NCBI GenBank assembly: GCA_942159475.1
Contig: OW804094.1
Coordinates: 21,985,323-22,049,322 of the forward strand
Source: Sthenelais limicola
Taxonomy: Eukaryota; Annelida; Polychaeta; Phyllodocida; Sigalionidae
Direction: 5' to 3'
Length of the DNA stretch: 64,000 nt
Part shown: positions 59,370 to 64,000 of the stretch, piece after piece
Numbering within the stretch: position 1 is the stretch's first letter
Layout of the letters: each line of letters opens with the position of its first letter
Translations under genes and position numbers: made by a program
Notes under the pieces: generated by a model
What the model was told of the DNA's origin: nothing
What the model saw: the letters and a program-made list of their open reading frames with translations, nothing else
The model's database searches: none

Positions 59370-59500
59370 TGCCACCATACACACTTGGAAGACGTGTTTG
59401 AAATGATATTTGCTGATTAATACGACTTAGTTTTTCTACGTTTCGGGGTCTCAGTGCCCTTCACCAGGAAAAAGTGCAAATATCTATTGAGATATGTGAG
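59370..59500 (-). mobile_element. Retroelement-like relic
   Basis: Minus strand: TTTTTCCTGGTGAAGGGCAC then TGAGACCCCGAAACGTAG, a phrase I associate with ends of invertebrate retroelements of Penelope or CR1 type. In the first intron of the secreted-protein gene. Confidence 0.35.
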
Positions 59501-60064
59501 CTTGTAATATATTACATTTTTATTTTATCAATTAAGTTGATATTTTATTTATTATTATTTGGGGGAATTCCATGAACAGGAGGACAGGGATTGAGGCTTG
59601 AGATTGGGGTTTTTGTGTTGAGGTCTAAAGTTTTGGGGCTATTTCATTTACCATTTTACTGATGACTTTATTTAGTAATATTTTTTTTATTAAAGAAGTC
59701 TATTTTTTGATGGATTATTCGGCCAATTTCTACTACTTTGGAGATATAACGCAGTTAGTGGATAAAATTAGTGATCAGTATACAACCTCTCCGTTTCAAG
59801 GTTCTTGTCCTTTGACCAGTCTTTTTTCGAAATTAAATTAAGTTTATTTCTAAGGGGTTTTGATTAGATCAGTATATATCCCAGGAATATGGACGCATAA
59901 TTAACAAAGATTTACAGTGCAACACGGACTTTAGCTTGGTTCTACTTGCTATTTCACCAATTGTGTGCTAATGAAAGCCCAAGAAAGAGTTTTATTCAAA
60001 CAATCCTTTGTCTCATCCATCTCGATGGGAATCGATGGAAAATCATTTGTCATACCATCTATAT

Positions 60065-60299
60065 GGGTGAGATTTTCAGAAAATGTACAATTGGCAGCTG
60101 TACACATTTAGTAAATTCTGCTAAATTAGGCTGCAAGTTGGTCAATACTAGGTAACTTCGAGTATATTCGGCATTGCATTGATTCTAGCAATCTGTTTGG
60201 TTAGGTTGAACTGTATTTTGAACTTTATTTTTGTCTGAAATTTAGGTTATTTGAGAGGAATGGCGAAGGTGAATTGTACATTTTCTGGTGACTTCACCC
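60065..60299 (+). mobile_element. MITE-A copy with variant tips, ATAT duplication
   Basis: Left GGGTGAGATTTTCAG, right CTGGTGACTTCACCC; both ends show the G-for-C variant (GGGTGA). ATAT flanks. Confidence 0.88.
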
Positions 60300-60551
60300 A
60301 TATATGCTGGTTTTCCATTGTTCACTTTCTTCGGATATATATTCCGTCTAGTGAAACACTTAGAGTTCTGTACTACATTTAGGCATCTGTTATCCAGATA
60401 TATTCCAATATATGTATACCATCGTTTTTATATACATTCTGGGAACTAAGACTTTTTATTCGACAGTTTGCAATCATAATTGTGCCTTGTAATGCTCACG
60501 AAGTCGACTGGCAGGCTTGTTAGAAAGAGATTTGCTTGGTTCACAAACTCA

Positions 60552-60752
60552 GTGTCAGTGATTGGACGCCTACTGCGCTAATGGCTGTCCCTGCCCTGGA
60601 GTAGGCGTTCCAATGGGATTATAATGACATTGTGCGGTTTGGAGCAAGATGCTTTCCCTCAGTTGGGAGGGACTCTCTCAACTCTGAGCCTAGACTGGAG
60701 AGGCTTTCTCTCAGTTTGGAGGAACTATCTCAACTCTGAGCCTAGACCGAAC
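60552..60752 (-). mobile_element. Family B element with duplicated end
   Basis: Divergent subtype as at 20752. Its last 50 bp (GAGGCTTTCTCTCAGTTTGG ... GAGCCTAGAC) are repeated in tandem. Confidence 0.7.
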
Positions 60753-61300
60753 GCATTAGATATCAATTTGCGAGGGATAATAACCGGGTTTAATCATTTC
60801 CATGCTGCCAAACATCACCATTATGTCAAATATTGATATAAATACACAAAGCCACCACCACTAACGACTTGGATTCTTACTCAGAAACTATATTCCACGT
60901 CGGATCGAAGTCCCCAAACCTGGAGCCCAACTTGAAATTGATTTTTATATTTTTGTTGTAAGGCGGTTCTCTCTGGTTGAGTGGTTCCTCCTGCCCTTTG
61001 TTTGCCGCACTGCATCACGGGTATATAGTGGCCGTCAGATGGCGCTTTTTATACTTCTAGTTTATCCCAGAGGGGGCGCTCCTATTTCACCCACATTTAC
61101 CAGGCACACTTTTAGACTTTATTTTTTATTTCTATTTTTTTGACTGATGGACACTTTTATTGGCGTACTCCAGTGTAATACTTTTTATTTTTTATTCAAT
61201 CAAAGGCCAATAATAATATTTTAATACATTCACAGCAATATTATACACGAATATTTTCATCCGTCGCCTCTGCTAATATCTCTACCCTACAAGACTATAT

Positions 61301-61674
61301 GGGTCAGATTTTCAGAAAATGTACAATTCACTTTCCAGTCAGGTTCAGAAGGCAGTTTTGACTCCCTGAGTCTCAGGGAGTCATTAACACTTTAGCCTTA
61401 GTCTTAGCCTTGCGGTTAAGCTTATCGCTGGATGTGGTGTCGAGGAATGTGGGGTGTCTGGATAGGACTGTTTCATAAATTCTCTGAAATAACCCAAATA
61501 TCAGACGAAAATAAAGTTCAAAATACAGTTCAATCTAACCAAACAGATTGCTAGAATCAATGCAATGCCGAATATACTCGAATTTACCCAGTATTGACCA
61601 AATTGCAGCCTAATTTAGCAGAATTTACAAAATGTGTACAGCTGCCAATTGTGCATTTTCTGGCGATTTCACCC
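61301..61674 (-). mobile_element. MITE-A copy carrying about 140 bp of foreign sequence
   Basis: Standard left tip, variant right tip (GGCGATTTCACCC), ATAT flanks. Between 61331 and 61470 unrelated sequence replaces part of the interior and contains a 10-bp hairpin (GACTCCCTGA / TCAGGGAGTC). Confidence 0.8.
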
Positions 61675-61686
61675 ATATAAGTATAA

Positions 61687-61753
61687 GGGTCATCAGAAAA
61701 TGTACAATTCGACTTTACCAATCCTGGTTGTACGTTTTCTGAAGATCTGACCC
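61687..61753 (-). mobile_element. MITE-A minimal derivative (67 bp)
   Basis: Little more than the two terminal repeats: GGGTCATCAGAAAATGTACA ... TGAAGATCTGACCC, only 12 bp from the preceding copy. Confidence 0.75.
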
Positions 61754-61872
61754 ATTCTATCTAATGGGTCCTAATGACTGTTACAATCTAACCACGACTA
61801 GATATACTAAACAACAATATGTTCACAACTATTCTTCTTCTAAAAATAGACATCTTTCTCCATTGCCATAAT

Positions 61873-62275
61873 TATGAGATGTGTTTCAGGGAAATGAGTC
61901 ATAAGTCGAAAAATTTATATTTTTCAAAGTGTTTTTTTCACAAGATCACATTATTGGAATGTTCTGATTTTTGGAGGGTTCATCACTTATACCTATACCA
62001 ATCGATGTATTAAATTCCAGGACAATCTATGTAGTATATCTTTTAGTTTTAAAGGTCCTCATATGGACTAAATTAAGTTACTTTAATGTTTATTCACCCT
62101 AGAAATATTGGAAACTTTTTTTTTTCAAAAACGAAAATATCAAAGAAATACTTATGAGATTATTAGACTGTTTACTATCATTGGAATCCGCTTGATCTCA
62201 TCTTTTCAAATATAATGATATCTGAAAATCCATTTTTTGCGACTTATGACTCATTGTCCTAAAACACATCACATA
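61873..62275 (-). mobile_element. Family E element
   Basis: TATGAGATGTGTTTCAGGGA to CCTAAAACACATCACATA, well preserved. Confidence 0.8.
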
Positions 62276-62512
62276 TATAATGTTATAATGTTGATGTTGG
62301 ATGCTACTAGACAACTCAGTGTTCATGGCTGGTTATCAATATGTGATGAAAAATGAGTTATAGTTCGCAGAAAAATGGATTTTGAAATACCATTATATTT
62401 GAAGAGAATATCAGGCGGATTCTTAAGGAAATCTAGAAGCCTTGGACAGAATGTTTTCCATTTTTTAAGTGTTTAGCACTGTTTGTTTCATAAATGCATG
62501 GATATATTCAAT

Positions 62513-62567
62513 ATACAGTCTTCAAATTTGGTACATATACTATATGTACCAAATTTGAAGACTGTAT
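62513..62567. repeat. Perfect 27-bp palindrome with 1-nt centre
   Basis: Arms 62513-62539 and 62541-62567 are exact reverse complements (core CAGTCTTCAAATTTGGTACA) around a single C at 62540. Confidence 0.95.
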
Positions 62568-62569
62568 GT

Positions 62570-62804
62570 GGGTCAAATTTTCAGAAAATGTACAATTGGC
62601 AGCTGTACACATTTAGTAAATTCTGCTAAAAAAGGCTGCAATTTGGTCAATACTAGGTAAATTCGTGTATATTCTGCATTGCATTGATTCTAGCAATCTG
62701 TTTGGTTAGGTTGAATTGTATTTTGAACTTTATTTTCGTCTGAAATGTGGGTTATTTGAGAGGATTGGTGAAGGTGAATTGTACATTTTCTGAAAATCTG
62801 ACCC
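62570..62804 (+). mobile_element. MITE-A copy next to a perfect palindrome
   Basis: Full length; left tip GGGTCAAATTTTCAG; flanks ATGT / ATAT. Interrupts a family E element and abuts the 55-bp palindrome. Confidence 0.88.
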
Positions 62805-63294
62805 ATATGCATATCTGAGGTTATCCTAACGAGTATATTTAACTACTTTATTTGTAACTGACCTTTGAGAATTAGTGCTACCGTTTTCATGCACAAAGTA
62901 ATACAGAAGTACTGATTAGACGTCCTAATGTTAGCCATCATTAGAATCCACTTAATCTTATCTTTTCAAATATGCTGATATCTCGAAATCCGATTTATGA
63001 CCAATTTTCACACCACATTTGTGCTGTCTGGCCACAGTAGCGACCAAGAAATTAACAAAATCCAGTGATTGCGACAGATTAGCGAGCAATATCGTTATCT
63101 GATAACGATAACGATTACGTCATGTTACGTTATCTAGAGAAGTGATTACCATGAATTATTGTTTTGTGGTCTCAGATTGTTATTGTTTCTTCCCATCAGA
63201 CGTGTAATGATGTAACCGCACACAGAACTAAATATGACAGTATTATAAACACTTCTAGAGAAATCCGGATCTTGCGAAACATTGATCTCGCTTG

Positions 63295-63529
63295 GGCCAT
63301 ATCGTCACTAAACCTACAATTCGCCTTGACTAATCCTCTCAAATAACCCATGTTCAAGACAGAAATCAAGTTCAAATATAATTTAACATAACCGAACACA
63401 TTCTTTAAATTGACGTCATACCAAATATACTCAGATATACCTAGTATTTATCATTTTTTCAAGTCTTATTTAGCAGAATTTACAAAATGTTTACAGCTGC
63501 CGATTGTACATTGACTGACGATCTGACCC
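63295..63529 (-). mobile_element. MITE-A copy, left repeat degraded
   Basis: Left GGGCCATATCGTCACTAAAC lacks the canonical repeat; right tip GACGATCTGACCC. Confidence 0.72.
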
Positions 63530-63548
63530 ACATCAAAGAGCATTATAT

Positions 63549-63783
63549 GGGCCAGATTTTCAGACAATGTACAATTGTCAGCTCTACACATTTGGTAAAT
63601 TCTGCTAAATTAGGCTGCAATTTGGTCAATACTAGGTAAATTCTAGTATATTCGGCATTGCATTGATTCTAGCAATCTGTTTGGTTAGGTTGAACTGTAT
63701 TTTGAACTGTATTTTCGTCTGAGATTTGGGTTATTTGGGAAGATTGGTGAAGGTGAATTGTACATTTTCTGACGATCTGACCC
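63549..63783 (+). mobile_element. MITE-A copy, ATAT duplication
   Basis: Left GGGCCAGATTTTCAG, right GACGATCTGACCC, ATAT flanks. Confidence 0.88.
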
Positions 63784-63912
63784 ATATAAGATATTTACGC
63801 TCTTTGCCCATATATAAAATACTTAGAAAGGCGGTATTAAACTGATTGTTTCCTCCCAGTGTTAAATATTGTCCGGAAGTTTAGTGCATGTGAGGGCTTT
63901 GTGTTTTATTAG

Positions 63913-64000
63913 TCCTTGATCTCCAGCATTCAGGGAACATCTGTGATGGAGGTGCCATACACAGTGCACTTTTTAGCCACAACACTCTATACTCGACCTG
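63913..64000 (+). CDS. Possible downstream exon of the secreted-protein gene (speculative)
   Basis: After an acceptor-like GTGTTTTATTAG, a frame with the phase needed to follow the signal-peptide exon stays open to the window end. It includes LDLQHSGNICDGGAIHSALF, with one Cys and a Cys-Asp-Gly-Gly motif. It is only 29 codons and no family is recognised. The preceding 4.6 kb would be intron. Other acceptor-like sites nearby (63859, 63925) close quickly in the required frame. Confidence 0.25.

Larger units (their letters stand above)
62339..63020 (+). mobile_element. Family E element interrupted by MITE-A and a palindrome
   Basis: Left half 62339-62540 and right half about 62805-63020 (AATCCACTTAATCTTATCTT then CGAAATCCGATTTATGACC). 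They are separated by an inverted duplication and the MITE-A copy at 62570. Confidence 0.65.

Overview
This is a repeat-dense animal nuclear DNA window. It has spliced genes with GT-AG junctions, very long introns, non-LTR retroposon tails, DNA-transposon-derived elements and satellites. Nothing is bacterial: no operons, rRNA or CRISPR array. The best organism clue is a dispersed retroposon whose 3' end reads (on the minus strand) GGCGTAAAGCAACCAATCTC followed by CTCA repeats. From memory this resembles the CTCA-tailed SINEs common in gastropods and other molluscs, so a mollusc or related lophotrochozoan is my best guess (moderate confidence; a search would decide).

Only two host genes are supported. 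(1) A minus-strand cytosolic-type HMG-CoA synthase gene. It has coding exons at 35369-35112, 32659-32467 and 32068-31943, which join in phase and encode about 190 residues including the catalytic-Cys motif TNACYGG. A likely 5' UTR exon and promoter lie near 40116-40180. No later exon is visible to the left, so positions 1-31942 are probably one intron of more than 31.9 kb, filled with repeats. (2) A plus-strand gene starting near 59.2 kb: TATA box, short leader and a 17-residue signal-peptide exon ending at a GT donor. Its remaining exons lie to the right; one weak candidate runs off the window end.

The rest is repeats. The dominant family (here 'MITE-A') is about 235 bp long, with terminal inverted repeats starting GGGTCAGATTTTCAGAAAAT and 4-bp target duplications (mostly ATAT, ACAT, TTAT). 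About 40 full or partial copies occupy roughly 14% of the window. Other dispersed families are family B (about 200 bp, ends CAGTCTAGGCCCAAA), family E (about 400 bp), family F, family G (with a conserved coding remnant), family N, and single foldback or TIR elements at 2742, 11483, 16364, 27617, 33687, 50717 and 53575. Tandem arrays include an 82-bp SINE-derived array (2.1 and 35.4 kb), a 56-bp minisatellite (7.8-9.6 kb), a 32-bp minisatellite (53.1-57.7 kb), a 36-bp minisatellite beside the second promoter, GATA and ACAT microsatellites, and four long GA-rich polypurine tracts. Most long open frames are shadows of these low-complexity tracts.

Several nested insertions give relative ages. A SINE lies inside family B with a 13-bp duplication. 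MITE-A copies lie inside a retroposon tail and inside a family E element. A TAA-flanked 1.7-kb element lies inside the 32-bp satellite. I found no coherent new multi-gene system. The most unusual signals are the MITE-A population with mosaic ends, the SINE-tail-derived dimeric satellite, the family G peptide remnant, and the unidentified coding remnant in the 1.7-kb element.
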